Translations under genes and position numbers: made by a program
In this document: positions 1 to 7,841 of the stretch, piece by piece
How positions within the stretch are numbered: the stretch's first letter is position 1
Layout: each line of letters starts with the position of its first letter
The notes under the pieces: generated by a model
Seen by the model: the letters and a program-made list of their open reading frames with translations, nothing else
Told to the model about the DNA's origin: nothing
Database searches by the model: none
Assembly: GCF_040081985.1 (NCBI RefSeq)
Contig: NZ_JBEBMH010000027.1
Span: 1-64,000, forward strand
DNA: 64,000 bases
DNA from: Kumtagia yinganensis
GTDB taxonomy: Bacteria; Pseudomonadota; Alphaproteobacteria; Rhizobiales; Rhizobiaceae
Reading direction: 5' to 3'

Positions 1-97
1 AAGTTCGACTGGATCGCCCCCGATCGGGCTGAGCAACCCCGACCAGCGGCGCCCGATCGGGCGCTCACGTTAGCGCCAGGAAGGTGGGTTCGCCGTC

Positions 98-240
98 GAT
101 GCGACATTTCTACTTTGCAGAGATTGGACCGCCCTGCCCGACCAATGTCGCATTTCTAACTTGCTAAGCCTGTCGCTTCAGTAACTTGCCAGAACATTTG
201 TTATTGCCGAGCGGATTCTACCTTGAACTGCGACTTTGCA
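98..240. repeat. Degenerate tandem repeats, possible insertion-sequence end
   Basis: Three spaced degenerate copies of a roughly 20-base unit are visible. One is at 98-120 (key part GCGACATTTCTACTTTGCAG), one at 144-165 (key part TGTCGCATTTCTAACTTGC), and a weaker one is at 170-192 ending in TAACTTGCC; a further partial match lies at 226-240. Spaced degenerate terminal repeats are typical of IS21-family ends, so this may be the end of an element lying to the left of the window. No transposase frame is present in the window, so the assignment is an inference. Confidence 0.3.
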
Positions 241-266
241 GCGATATCAGCGGCTTCCCCTGAGCA

Positions 267-1784
267 TCACTCCGGCAGACCGGCCTTGCGAAAGCCATCG
301 ACGAAATGCTCGAGCGTAGCGGCGTGGCGGAACGGCTCCGTCGCAGCCCAATGATTGATGGTGAAATCCGGGTTGCCGACGAGGAACAGTTCGCCCTCGG
401 CGCGCGCCTCGTCGAGCCGGCCTAATTGCGCAAGGCTCGCCGCAAGGAAACGGCGCGAACTCGTTCTGTAGGTTTCGTCCCTGGTCAGTGTCTCGACAGC
501 GGCCTCATATTCGGCGGCTGCGTATTGCGCCTGACCGAGCACCAGATGGTACCAGTTCGCCGGAAACGGGTTCAGCCGAAACGCCTTGCGGATATGCTCA
601 AGACCCTCGTCTACGCGCCCGGCCAGGACCGTGACGTCTGACAACGCCGCCCAGGCGTCGGCCTCGTTGGGATCGATTTCGATCGCCTTGGCGAATTCCG
701 CGTCCGCCTCGGCGAAGCTCCGCTCATAGGCAAGCAGGTATGCCAGCACCCAGCGGCAACCGGCATCGTCGGGATCGAGATCCACGCCTCTTCGCGCCAG
801 TTCCAGGGCAATGCCGCGCGAAGAGTCCGTTGGTCCGCCGGAATGCACCCAACCCATCCAGTGGTTCATCGCTAGCCAGCGATAGGCCTCGGCGTAGTTC
901 GGATCGAGCGAGACCGCGCGAGTCAGCATCAGATGCGCTTCGCGTGCGGCCTGCGGCGTATCATCCATCAGCCTGCGCGCCCGCACACAGAAGTCGTAGG
1001 CCTCGAGGTTGTTCGGCCGCTTGCGCGGCGATGCGCCGAGCCGGCCGAGCAGAGCATGCACGATCCTGGCCGTCACCTCGTCCTGAACCGCAAAAATGTC
1101 GCCCAGGCCGCGATCAAAACGGTCCGCCCAGAGATGCTCGCCGCTTGCCGCGTCGATGAGCTGGGCATTGATGCGCACCCGCCCGGCGGCGCGTCTCGCG
1201 CTGCCGGTCAGCAAGGTACGCACGCCGAGTTCCCCGGCAATTGTCCGTCCGTCAGCGACCTTGCCCTTGTAGGCAAAGGCCGAGTTGCGCGCGATGACGA
1301 ACAGACCGGCGTTTCGCGACAAATCCGTGATCAGGTCTTCGGTCAACCCGTCCGCGAAGGATTCCTGCTCGGGATCGTTGCCGACACTGTCGAATGGTAG
1401 CACCGCTATCGACGGCCGTTCGGGCAGCGCCAAGGATCTGTGCTTGACGCCGCTCAGCTCTTGAACGCTCCCCGTGAAGCGATAGCCAACGCGGGGCACC
1501 GTGGCGATCCATCCGTCACCCCCCTCTCCGCCATCGCCGGTCACGCCGAGTAATTTCCTGAGCTGCGCGATCTGGACGGTGAGGTTGCCTTCCTCGACAG
1601 CCGTGTCCGGCCACGCCGCGTCCATCAATTCGGCCTTGCCCAAAATTTCGCCGGGCCGTCTGACCAGCGTCTCAAGCAGCCTGAGCCCGCGATAGCCCAC
1701 GGAAACCGGAACATCGCCACGGAGCAGCGTGCCCGCTTCGGGATCGAGCACGAACGGACCAAAGGCAAAGCGCAATCCCTGCAT
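267..1784 (-). CDS. Winged-helix transcriptional regulator with TolB-like and TPR domains
   Basis: Cytosolic DNA-binding regulator of 505 residues. Residues 1-100 form an OmpR/PhoB-type winged helix (FGPFVLDPEAGTL at the start, WPDTAVEEGNLTVQIAQLRK in the recognition region). Residues 120-250 form the TolB-like module often seen in CadC-like or adenylate-cyclase-linked proteins (SIAVLPFDSVGNDPEQESFA, then GEHLWADRFDR). Residues 270-480 are TPR-like helices with repeated LDPNYAEAYRWLAM and IDPNEADAWAALSD patterns. There is no receiver domain and no clear membrane segment between the helix and the TolB module, unlike E. coli CadC. Target genes are unknown; the nearest candidate is the divergent DUF1127 gene. 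The architecture is clear, the signal sensed is not. Confidence 0.8.
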   Translation of the reverse strand: MQGLRFAFGPFVLDPEAGTLLRGDVPVSVGYRGLRLLETLVRRPGEILGKAELMDAAWPDTAVEEGNLTVQIAQLRKLLGVTGDGGEGGDGWIATVPRVGYRFTGSVQELSGVKHRSLALPERPSIAVLPFDSVGNDPEQESFADGLTEDLITDLSRNAGLFVIARNSAFAYKGKVADGRTIAGELGVRTLLTGSARRAAGRVRINAQLIDAASGEHLWADRFDRGLGDIFAVQDEVTARIVHALLGRLGASPRKRPNNLEAYDFCVRARRLMDDTPQAAREAHLMLTRAVSLDPNYAEAYRWLAMNHWMGWVHSGGPTDSSRGIALELARRGVDLDPDDAGCRWVLAYLLAYERSFAEADAEFAKAIEIDPNEADAWAALSDVTVLAGRVDEGLEHIRKAFRLNPFPANWYHLVLGQAQYAAAEYEAAVETLTRDETYRTSSRRFLAASLAQLGRLDEARAEGELFLVGNPDFTINHWAATEPFRHAATLEHFVDGFRKAGLPE

Positions 1785-1917
1785 GGCGCATCTATAGACC
1801 GTTTGGAGGTTTTTGGAACTTTTTGGGAAGGCTTAAGGACCACGCCGCCCGTATACCGCAGAATCCGTGCTCTTCAGGTCAAGGTTTCCTTGACGGCGAA
1901 CGAACATGGAGACTGCC

Positions 1918-2175
1918 ATGAACCAGACTCTCGCCCCTGCTTCGGCACCAAATCAGGTGCTTCGATCCACAGCATCGACCATTCCGGCGAACGCCTCGGG
2001 CGGATGGTGCAGTTTGGCGGCTCTCCACAGCAAAATAGCGGCCTGGGAAGAGCGGAAGCGCTTTCGCTGGCACCTTGCGCGAATGTCGAAGGACGATCCT
2101 CATTTGATCGACGATATCGGTCTGACAAGACAGCAGGTCGAGGCGGAGATCAAAAAGCCCTTCTGGCAAGCATAA
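1918..2175 (+). CDS. DUF1127 domain protein
   Basis: Small protein of 85 residues. The C-terminal half carries the DUF1127 (YjiS-like) signature: an arginine-rich helix (WEERKRFRWHLARMS) followed by DDPHLIDDIGLTRQQVEAEI. Proteins of this family are frequent in Rhizobiales; some bind RNA and affect phosphate, carbon or stress responses, but a role for this one is not known. An ATG also exists at 1906, but GGAG at 1908-1911 lies six bases before the ATG at 1918, so the shorter start is preferred. The N-terminal 35 residues are Ala/Ser/Pro-rich and look unstructured. It is transcribed divergently from the winged-helix regulator. Confidence 0.75.
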   Translation: MNQTLAPASAPNQVLRSTASTIPANASGGWCSLAALHSKIAAWEERKRFRWHLARMSKDDPHLIDDIGLTRQQVEAEIKKPFWQA

Positions 2176-2225
2176 GGCCAATATGCGCGGCGCCGATCAT
2201 ACGGCCGCGTGCTGCTCCGCCAGTG

Positions 2226-2528
2226 CTAACGTGACGAATGCGGCGGCGCGACGCATCGGAGGACTTGGCATGAGCCGTCGGACGCCGGAACGCTGCTCGC
2301 TCGTGCTATCGTCACGCCTTTGCAATCCTCGCCGCTGCCAACGTAGAGGTTGTAGATCGGAACGCTAGGCGTTTGCTTCGACTGGAAACGCAGGATTGCC
2401 GGACTGTCTCTCTTGAGCGCCGCCTGGATGTTTGCGCAGGACATCCGCTGCGTGTCGTAGCGCGACACGGCGCTAGCCGGTGACATCGCCAACAGCAACG
2501 ACATCACCGCCAACATCATTCTTGTCAT
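2226..2528 (-). CDS. Small secreted protein of unknown function
   Basis: Predicted 100-residue protein with a clear Sec signal peptide (short basic start, hydrophobic LAVMSLLLAMSPASA, cleavage near residue 20). The mature part has four cysteines (in RMSCANIQ, GEDCKGVT and SCQVLRC), consistent with one or two disulfides in the periplasm. The segment YDTQRMSCANIQAAL followed by ILRFQSK resembles a set of small conserved hypothetical secreted proteins of Rhizobiales; I recall the pattern but no function. GAGG lies about six bases before the ATG. It stands alone between the DUF1127 gene and mazG. Confidence 0.6.
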   Translation of the reverse strand: MTRMMLAVMSLLLAMSPASAVSRYDTQRMSCANIQAALKRDSPAILRFQSKQTPSVPIYNLYVGSGEDCKGVTIARASSVPASDGSCQVLRCVAPPHSSR

Positions 2529-2746
2529 GGGAAGGCCTCGCGAATGCCCGCTAAATCACATCTAAGCCTCTGGTTGTCCCGTGCAAGTGTGTAGGCACGC
2601 GTTGTAGGCCGTCGTCGGATCACATACATGTCAACGGCGACGTCCCGGCCGGGTTCGCGCCCAGGGGGAAGTCTGCCTGTGGATAACCGGCGAAGCCGCT
2701 ACCGCTGCCGGAGGCGCGAACCGGGCAAGCGGGCTAACATCGTTCC

Positions 2747-3571
2747 ATGCTCCCTTCCCGCGATATTTCCCGCCTGATCGAAATCATGGCCGCGTTGCGC
2801 GCGCCCGTCGGCGGCTGCCCGTGGGACGTCGAGCAGGACTTCAAATCCATCGCGCCCTACACGATCGAGGAAGCCTATGAGGTGGCCGACGCCATCGCGC
2901 GTTCCGATCTCGATGATCTGCGCGAGGAGCTCGGCGATCTGCTTCTGCAGGTCGTCTACCACGCACGCATGGCGGAGGAAGCTGGCGAATTCTCCTTCGG
3001 CGACGTTGTCGAAGGCATCACAAAGAAAATGATCCGCCGCCATCCGCATGTGTTCGGCGACACCGAGGCCCGCAGCGCCGGGATGGCCAAGGGCATGTGG
3101 GAGAAGATCAAGGCCGAGGAGAAGGCCGAGAAGCGGGCGGCACGGCTGGCACGCGGGCTCGATCCCGAGGACAACGGAAAGGGATATCTCGATGGCGTCC
3201 CCCTCGCCTTTCCAGCACTTACCCGCGCGCTGAAGCTTCAGGAAAAGGCGGCGCGCGTCGGCTTCGACTGGGGCGATGCCACCCCAATCCTAGACAAGAT
3301 CGAGGAAGAGATCGCCGAACTGCGCGTGGCAATCTCGGCCAGGGATCAGGCAGCCACCGAGGATGAGTTCGGCGACGTGCTATTCGCGCTGGTCAATTTC
3401 GCCCGGCATCTGAAAATCGATCCCGAGGCGGCGCTCAGCGGCACCAACGACAAGTTCCGCACCCGCTTCCATCTCGTTGAAGCCGCTTTGCGCGCCCAAG
3501 GCCGCTCGCTGCAGGATGCGACGCTGGAGGAGATGGAGGAAGAGTGGCAGCGGGCCAAAGCGGTTCGGTGA
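2747..3571 (+). CDS. mazG: Nucleoside triphosphate pyrophosphohydrolase MazG
   Basis: Cytosolic all-alpha NTP pyrophosphatase that hydrolyses (d)NTPs to NMP and PPi, a house-cleaning enzyme that in E. coli also modulates ppGpp. The 274-residue length matches the family. The first MazG domain (about 10-120) contains GGCPWDVEQDFKSIAPYTIE and the acidic metal-binding helix EEAYEVADAI with EELGDLLLQ downstream. The second domain (about 165-260) repeats the pattern with KIEEEIAELR and EFGDVLFALVNFARH. It is monocistronic and converges on hflX with a 45-base gap. Confidence 0.93.
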   Translation: MLPSRDISRLIEIMAALRAPVGGCPWDVEQDFKSIAPYTIEEAYEVADAIARSDLDDLREELGDLLLQVVYHARMAEEAGEFSFGDVVEGITKKMIRRHPHVFGDTEARSAGMAKGMWEKIKAEEKAEKRAARLARGLDPEDNGKGYLDGVPLAFPALTRALKLQEKAARVGFDWGDATPILDKIEEEIAELRVAISARDQAATEDEFGDVLFALVNFARHLKIDPEAALSGTNDKFRTRFHLVEAALRAQGRSLQDATLEEMEEEWQRAKAVR

Positions 3572-3616
3572 GGAGCGCTCCTTCCTCTCAGCGATGCAGA
3601 GGGGGAACTGGCTTTA

Positions 3617-5002
3617 TCAGGCTTTGCCCTTCGCCTTCAGCCGGCTTTCAATTTCGTCGCGCGCCGCCTCGGTCGCCATCAGTTTGAAGGCGACACTGCC
3701 GTCTTCGTTGTCCTTGCGCGAGACGACGTCTCCGTTGCGATAAACCCAGTCGACCAGCCCAAGTTGCGCCGGAGCAAGCGTGATGTCCACCTGCGCCAGC
3801 ACGCCGGAAAGTCTCTGCTCGATCAATGTCGACAGCGCCTCGATCCCCTCGCCCGTGACCGCAGAAATCGGCACCGGCGGGCTGTCCTCGTGCAGGTGGG
3901 CATCTTCCAGCAAACGCTGGCGCGTCGCTTGGTCGAGCAGGTCGATCTTGTTCCAGACTTCGATCACATGCGTCTCACCGGTGTCGACGCCGAGGTCGGC
4001 GAGGATGCGCTCGACATCCTCGGCCTGCGCCGCCGTATCGGGATCGGATATGTCGCGCAGATGCAGCACCAGATCAGCCTCGATCACCTCTTCCAGCGTC
4101 GCACGGAAGGCGGCCACCAGATGCGTCGGCAGGTCCGAAATGAAACCCACGGTGTCCGACAGGATAACCGGCGTACCGTGCGGCAGGCGCACGCGCCTGA
4201 GCGTCGGGTCCAGCGTGGCGAACAGCATATCCTCGGCCAGCACCTCAGCGCCAGTCAGCCGGTTGAACAGCGTCGATTTTCCCGCATTGGTGTAGCCGAC
4301 GATGGCGACGACCGGGAAGGGCACCTTGCGGCGCTTCGCGCGGTGCAGGTCGCGGGTTCGGCGCACCTGCTCCAGTTCCCTTTTCAGCTTGATGATCTTG
4401 TCCTGCAGCGCGCGCCGGTCTGCCTCGATCTGCGTTTCGCCGGGGCCTCCCAGGAAACCCGCGCCGCCGCGCTGCCGTTCGAGGTGGGTCCAGCTACGGA
4501 CCAGCCGCCCTTTCTGATAGGTCAGATGCGCCAGATCGACCTGCAGAGTGCCCTCCTTGGTGCGGGCACGGCGGCCGAAGATTTCGAGGATCAGCCCGGT
4601 GCGGTCGAGCACCTTCGCCTGCGTTTCCTTCTCCAGGTTCCGCTGTTGCACGGGCGTCAGCGGATGGTCGACAATCAGCAGGCCGGCATGCGTGTCCTTG
4701 ACGATCGCCGCCAGTTCCTCGACCTTGCCGCTGCCGAACAGCGTCGCCGGGCGCGGCTCGTTGACGTTGACGGTAGCCGAATGGGTGATTTCGAGGTCGA
4801 CAGCCGCAGCCAGCCCTACGGCCTCTTCGAGGCGGGCTTCGGCCGAGCGGCTCAGGCGCGGCCGACTGCGGTCGTCGTCGTCGCGGGCGGCAGGCAGGAC
4901 GGGCACGACCACGACAGCGCGTTCGGTTGGTGCCTCTTGGGGGATGCCTCCCCGCTTCCCTTTTTCGGGCGTCCCGGCGCCCGCGGATATGTCACGTGTC
5001 AA
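3617..5002 (-). CDS. hflX: Ribosome-associated GTPase HflX
   Basis: GTPase that binds the 50S subunit and rescues stalled ribosomes under stress. It has 461 residues. After a charged N-terminal tail, the HflX N domain covers about 60-200 (LFGSGKVEEL, ERQRGGAGFLGGPGETQIE). The G domain follows with P-loop GYTNAGKST, switch element DTVGFI and base-recognition NKIDLL. The frame opens with a TTG directly after the hfq stop codon, with AAGG seven bases upstream inside the hfq end, so translation is probably coupled to hfq. A start further in cannot be excluded because the first 50 residues are poorly conserved. The hfq-hflX order is typical of proteobacteria. Confidence 0.92.
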   Translation of the reverse strand: MTRDISAGAGTPEKGKRGGIPQEAPTERAVVVVPVLPAARDDDDRSRPRLSRSAEARLEEAVGLAAAVDLEITHSATVNVNEPRPATLFGSGKVEELAAIVKDTHAGLLIVDHPLTPVQQRNLEKETQAKVLDRTGLILEIFGRRARTKEGTLQVDLAHLTYQKGRLVRSWTHLERQRGGAGFLGGPGETQIEADRRALQDKIIKLKRELEQVRRTRDLHRAKRRKVPFPVVAIVGYTNAGKSTLFNRLTGAEVLAEDMLFATLDPTLRRVRLPHGTPVILSDTVGFISDLPTHLVAAFRATLEEVIEADLVLHLRDISDPDTAAQAEDVERILADLGVDTGETHVIEVWNKIDLLDQATRQRLLEDAHLHEDSPPVPISAVTGEGIEALSTLIEQRLSGVLAQVDITLAPAQLGLVDWVYRNGDVVSRKDNEDGSVAFKLMATEAARDEIESRLKAKGKA

Positions 5003-5251
5003 TCAGGAGCCTTGGTTGCCGTCTTCGGCATCGAACATCTGCACCGGCTGGCTGGGCATGATGGTGGAAATCGCATGTTTATAAACAAGCTGCGAATGAC
5101 CATCCCGCCGCAGCAGAACACAGAAGTTGTCGAAGGAAGTAACGACCCCCGTCAATTTCACGCCATTGATCAGGAAGATCGTCAGGGGATTTTTGCTCTT
5201 GCGAACCGAATTCAGGAAGAGGTCCTGAAGATTCTGCGATCGTTCCGCCAT
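5003..5251 (-). CDS. hfq: RNA chaperone Hfq
   Basis: Hexameric Sm-like RNA-binding protein that pairs small RNAs with mRNAs and, in rhizobia, affects nif and stress regulation. The 82-residue form starting MAERSQNLQDLFLNSVRK is the normal alphaproteobacterial length; the open frame extends 20 codons upstream but those residues do not belong to the family. Sm1 (NPLTIFLINGVKLTGVVTSF, then DNFCVLLRRDG) and Sm2 (LVYKHAISTI) are complete, and the conserved YKH triad of the RNA-binding pore is present. It lies downstream of the aminotransferase gene and is directly abutted by hflX. Confidence 0.95.
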   Translation of the reverse strand: MAERSQNLQDLFLNSVRKSKNPLTIFLINGVKLTGVVTSFDNFCVLLRRDGHSQLVYKHAISTIMPSQPVQMFDAEDGNQGS

Positions 5252-5393
5252 CGTTTTGTTCTTTCGCCGGTCCCCTGGAATTGCAGGCCAGTGCGCCAAA
5301 TTAATGAGCACGTGTCAAGCGCACAAATCCCGCCCTCGCCCTGTTACCAGACAAGTGCAATTAGGTTTGATTCATACATCAATGTGCCCGGTA

Positions 5394-6254
5394 TCAGGCC
5401 GGGCGTTTTTCCGCAACGTCAAAAAAAGCCTCGCGCAGCGAAATTGCCATCGATCCCGGATGTCCGTTCGCAATCGGCTGGCCGTCGATCGCGACGACCG
5501 GCATGACCACGGTGGTCGCGGAAGTGATGAAGGCCTCGCGTGCCGCCTTGGCTTCTGCGACGCTGAAATAGCGTTCCTCGACCGTCAGGCCCAGCACCTT
5601 GGCGACGTCGAAAAGGGTGGTGCGGGTAATGCCGCGCAGGATGCCCTCGTCGGCCGGGCGCGTCACCAGCTTGCCGTCGGCCGTCACGATCCAGGCGTTC
5701 GACGACCCGCCCTCCTTGACGTTGCCGGAGGTATCCACGAACCACGCCTCTTGCGCGCCGGCCTCCTTGGCGCGCTGCTTGGCAAGAACGTTGGGCAGCA
5801 AGCCGACGGTCTTGATGTCGACGCGCTCCCAACGGTTTTCCGGAACGGTGATGACCTTGATGCCGGTCTCGGCGCGCTTGGCGTTGATGGCCGGATCCGC
5901 CTTCCTGGCGATGACCACGAGCGAGGGTCTGGTGTCCGCCGGGAAGACGAAGTCGCGGTTGGCGACGCCGCGCGTCACCTGCACATAGACCAGGCCGTTG
6001 GTTACCCGGTTGCGGCGGATCACCTCGCCTATGATGATCTCCAGCGCCGCGCGGCGCACGGGCCAGCCGATCGACAGTTCGCGCAGCGAACGCTCCAGGC
6101 GGTTGAGATGCCCGGCCATGTCCATGATATGACCGCGCGCCACTTCGCACACTTCGTAGACGCCATCGGCGAACTGATAGCCGCGATCCTCGACATGCAC
6201 GCTGGCGTCGGCATGGGCGACGTAGCGCCCGTTCACATAGGCTATGCGCGGCAT
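5394..6254 (-). CDS. dat: D-amino acid aminotransferase
   Basis: PLP fold-type IV aminotransferase, 286 residues, transferring the amino group between D-amino acids and 2-oxo acids (D-alanine/D-glutamate supply for the cell wall). Seen: YVNGRYVAHADASVHVEDRG at the N-terminus, FADGVYEVCEVARG, the Schiff-base lysine in DIKTVGLLPNVLAKQ, and the phosphate-binding GGSSNAW and GITRTTL segments. A GTG start at 6275 would add seven residues, but GGAAGGA lies nine bases before the ATG at 6254. Branched-chain (IlvE) and D-amino acid enzymes share this fold; the length and DIKTVG motif favour the D-amino acid type. It sits between trkA and hfq on the same strand. Confidence 0.85.
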   Translation of the reverse strand: MPRIAYVNGRYVAHADASVHVEDRGYQFADGVYEVCEVARGHIMDMAGHLNRLERSLRELSIGWPVRRAALEIIIGEVIRRNRVTNGLVYVQVTRGVANRDFVFPADTRPSLVVIARKADPAINAKRAETGIKVITVPENRWERVDIKTVGLLPNVLAKQRAKEAGAQEAWFVDTSGNVKEGGSSNAWIVTADGKLVTRPADEGILRGITRTTLFDVAKVLGLTVEERYFSVAEAKAAREAFITSATTVVMPVVAIDGQPIANGHPGSMAISLREAFFDVAEKRPA

Positions 6255-6430
6255 GCTTTTCTGTCCTTCCGGCACGTCGATCGACTGCTCCCCTTATCCG
6301 ATTCAGCCGAGCCGGCAAAAGGCGGAGTTTGTGCTGGGGACAATGGGTTAGAGGTTCAGCTTCCGAAGAATTTGGTGGCGATCCTACAAAGGGGGATGTG
6401 CCCTTCCCGTCCTGCACATCACGAGCTGAC

Positions 6431-7807
6431 TCAGAAGAACTCCAAACTCACCCGAAACATTTGTTCCACCTGCTTCACTGCCTTCTCAAGCGCGAAGATC
6501 ACCACCCGGTCTTTTGCCTTGATACGCAGCGAGCCGCTGGGTTTCAGCACCACCCCGTCGCGATAGACCGCGCCTATGCGCATGCCGTCCGGCAGGTCGA
6601 GGTCACGCATCACCACGCCGACCAGCGGCGAGGTTTCCAGGGCTTCCGCCTCGATGACTTCCGCCGCACCGTGATGGAGGCTGTGGACGCCGCGGATGCG
6701 GCCGCGCCGAACATGCTGGAGCACGCGCGATATGGTCACCGAGCCCGGGTTCAACGTGGCGTCGATGCCGACCGTCTTGGTGATGTCGAGAAAACTCGGA
6801 TTGTTGATCAGCGCCAGGTTCGACTTGCAGCCCAGCCGCTTGGCCATCACGCTGGAGAGGATATTGACCTGGTCGTTGTTGGTCAGCGCGACCATGAGTT
6901 CGGCTTCCTGGATGTCGGCCTCATGCAGCAGGCGCTGGTCCAGCGCGCTGCCGTGCAGCACCACGGTGCGGCGCAGAGAATCGGCCGCCGCGACCGCCCT
7001 GTCGCGACTGCTCTCGATGATCTTGATCTTGGTGCGGCCCTGCCGCTGCTCGATCTGGCGGGCGACATAGAGGCCGATATTGCCGCCGCCGGCAATCACG
7101 ATCCGGGTCGCCTCCTGCTCCTCATGCCCGAACAGGCCGAGCGTGCGGCGGATCTGGTCACGGTTCGCCACGACATAGGTGAGGTCGCCGACCAGAAGCT
7201 GGTCGGCCGAGCGCGGAATGAACAGCCTTCCGGCGCGGTTGACGCCCACCACCGTCGCCGGCAGGTCGGGAAACAACTGGGAAAGCTGTGACAGCGGCGT
7301 GTTGATGACCGGGCAGTCCTCCAGGCATTCGATCGCGACCATGGCGATCTTGTCGTCGGCGAAACGCACCACGTCGGTCGCGCCGGGCAGTGCGATGCGC
7401 CGCATCACCATTTCGCCGACTTCGATCTCGGGCGAGATGATGACATCGATCGGCAGATGCTCGCGCGAGAACAGGTCCTGATAGTGCGGCTGCAGATAGG
7501 CTTGCGCGCGGATGCGGGCGATTTTCATCGGCACGTTGAACAGCGCATGCGCCACCTCGCAGGCGACGATGTTGACCTCGTCGTAGAGGGTGACCGCGAT
7601 GATCATGTCGGCCTGCTGCGCGCCGGCCTTTTCCAGCACATCGGGATGCGCGCCATGGCCGACGAAGCCGCGCACATCCAGCGCGTCGCGCACCGTCTGG
7701 ATCAGGTCCGGGGAGGTGTCGATGATCGACACGTCGTTCTTTTCGGCCGCCAGCCGCTCGGCGATGCCGTAGCCGACCTGCCCGGCCCCGCATATGATGA
7801 CGCGCAT
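6431..7807 (-). CDS. trkA: Trk potassium uptake regulatory protein TrkA
   Basis: Peripheral NAD-binding regulatory subunit of the Trk potassium transporter, acting on the inner face of the TrkH/TrkG channel. The 458 residues hold two tandem RCK modules. The first Rossmann domain starts MRVIICGAGQVGYGIAERLA with the acidic second-strand end IIDTSP, followed by a TrkA-C domain near residues 140-220. The second Rossmann domain starts near 230 with RIVIAGGGNIGLYVARQI, again followed by a TrkA-C domain with LPDGMRIGAVYRDG. It lies directly downstream of ntrX (34-base gap), the usual order in Rhizobiales. Confidence 0.95.
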   Translation of the reverse strand: MRVIICGAGQVGYGIAERLAAEKNDVSIIDTSPDLIQTVRDALDVRGFVGHGAHPDVLEKAGAQQADMIIAVTLYDEVNIVACEVAHALFNVPMKIARIRAQAYLQPHYQDLFSREHLPIDVIISPEIEVGEMVMRRIALPGATDVVRFADDKIAMVAIECLEDCPVINTPLSQLSQLFPDLPATVVGVNRAGRLFIPRSADQLLVGDLTYVVANRDQIRRTLGLFGHEEQEATRIVIAGGGNIGLYVARQIEQRQGRTKIKIIESSRDRAVAAADSLRRTVVLHGSALDQRLLHEADIQEAELMVALTNNDQVNILSSVMAKRLGCKSNLALINNPSFLDITKTVGIDATLNPGSVTISRVLQHVRRGRIRGVHSLHHGAAEVIEAEALETSPLVGVVMRDLDLPDGMRIGAVYRDGVVLKPSGSLRIKAKDRVVIFALEKAVKQVEQMFRVSLEFF

Positions 7808-7841
7808 TCAGACGCCGGGAAAACAGGAGGATGCGCGCAAC

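Noticed and set aside
5386..5404. Hairpin GCCCGG/CCGGGC overlapping the dat stop, followed by GTTTTT on the plus strand
   Set aside because: The T-run is on the strand with no gene to terminate; on the minus strand there is no T-tract.
3764..5506. 580-codon plus-strand open frame opposite hflX and hfq
   Set aside because: It is the antisense of two certain genes, is rich in Arg/Gln/His, has no domain and no ribosome site; long antisense frames are expected at this GC content.
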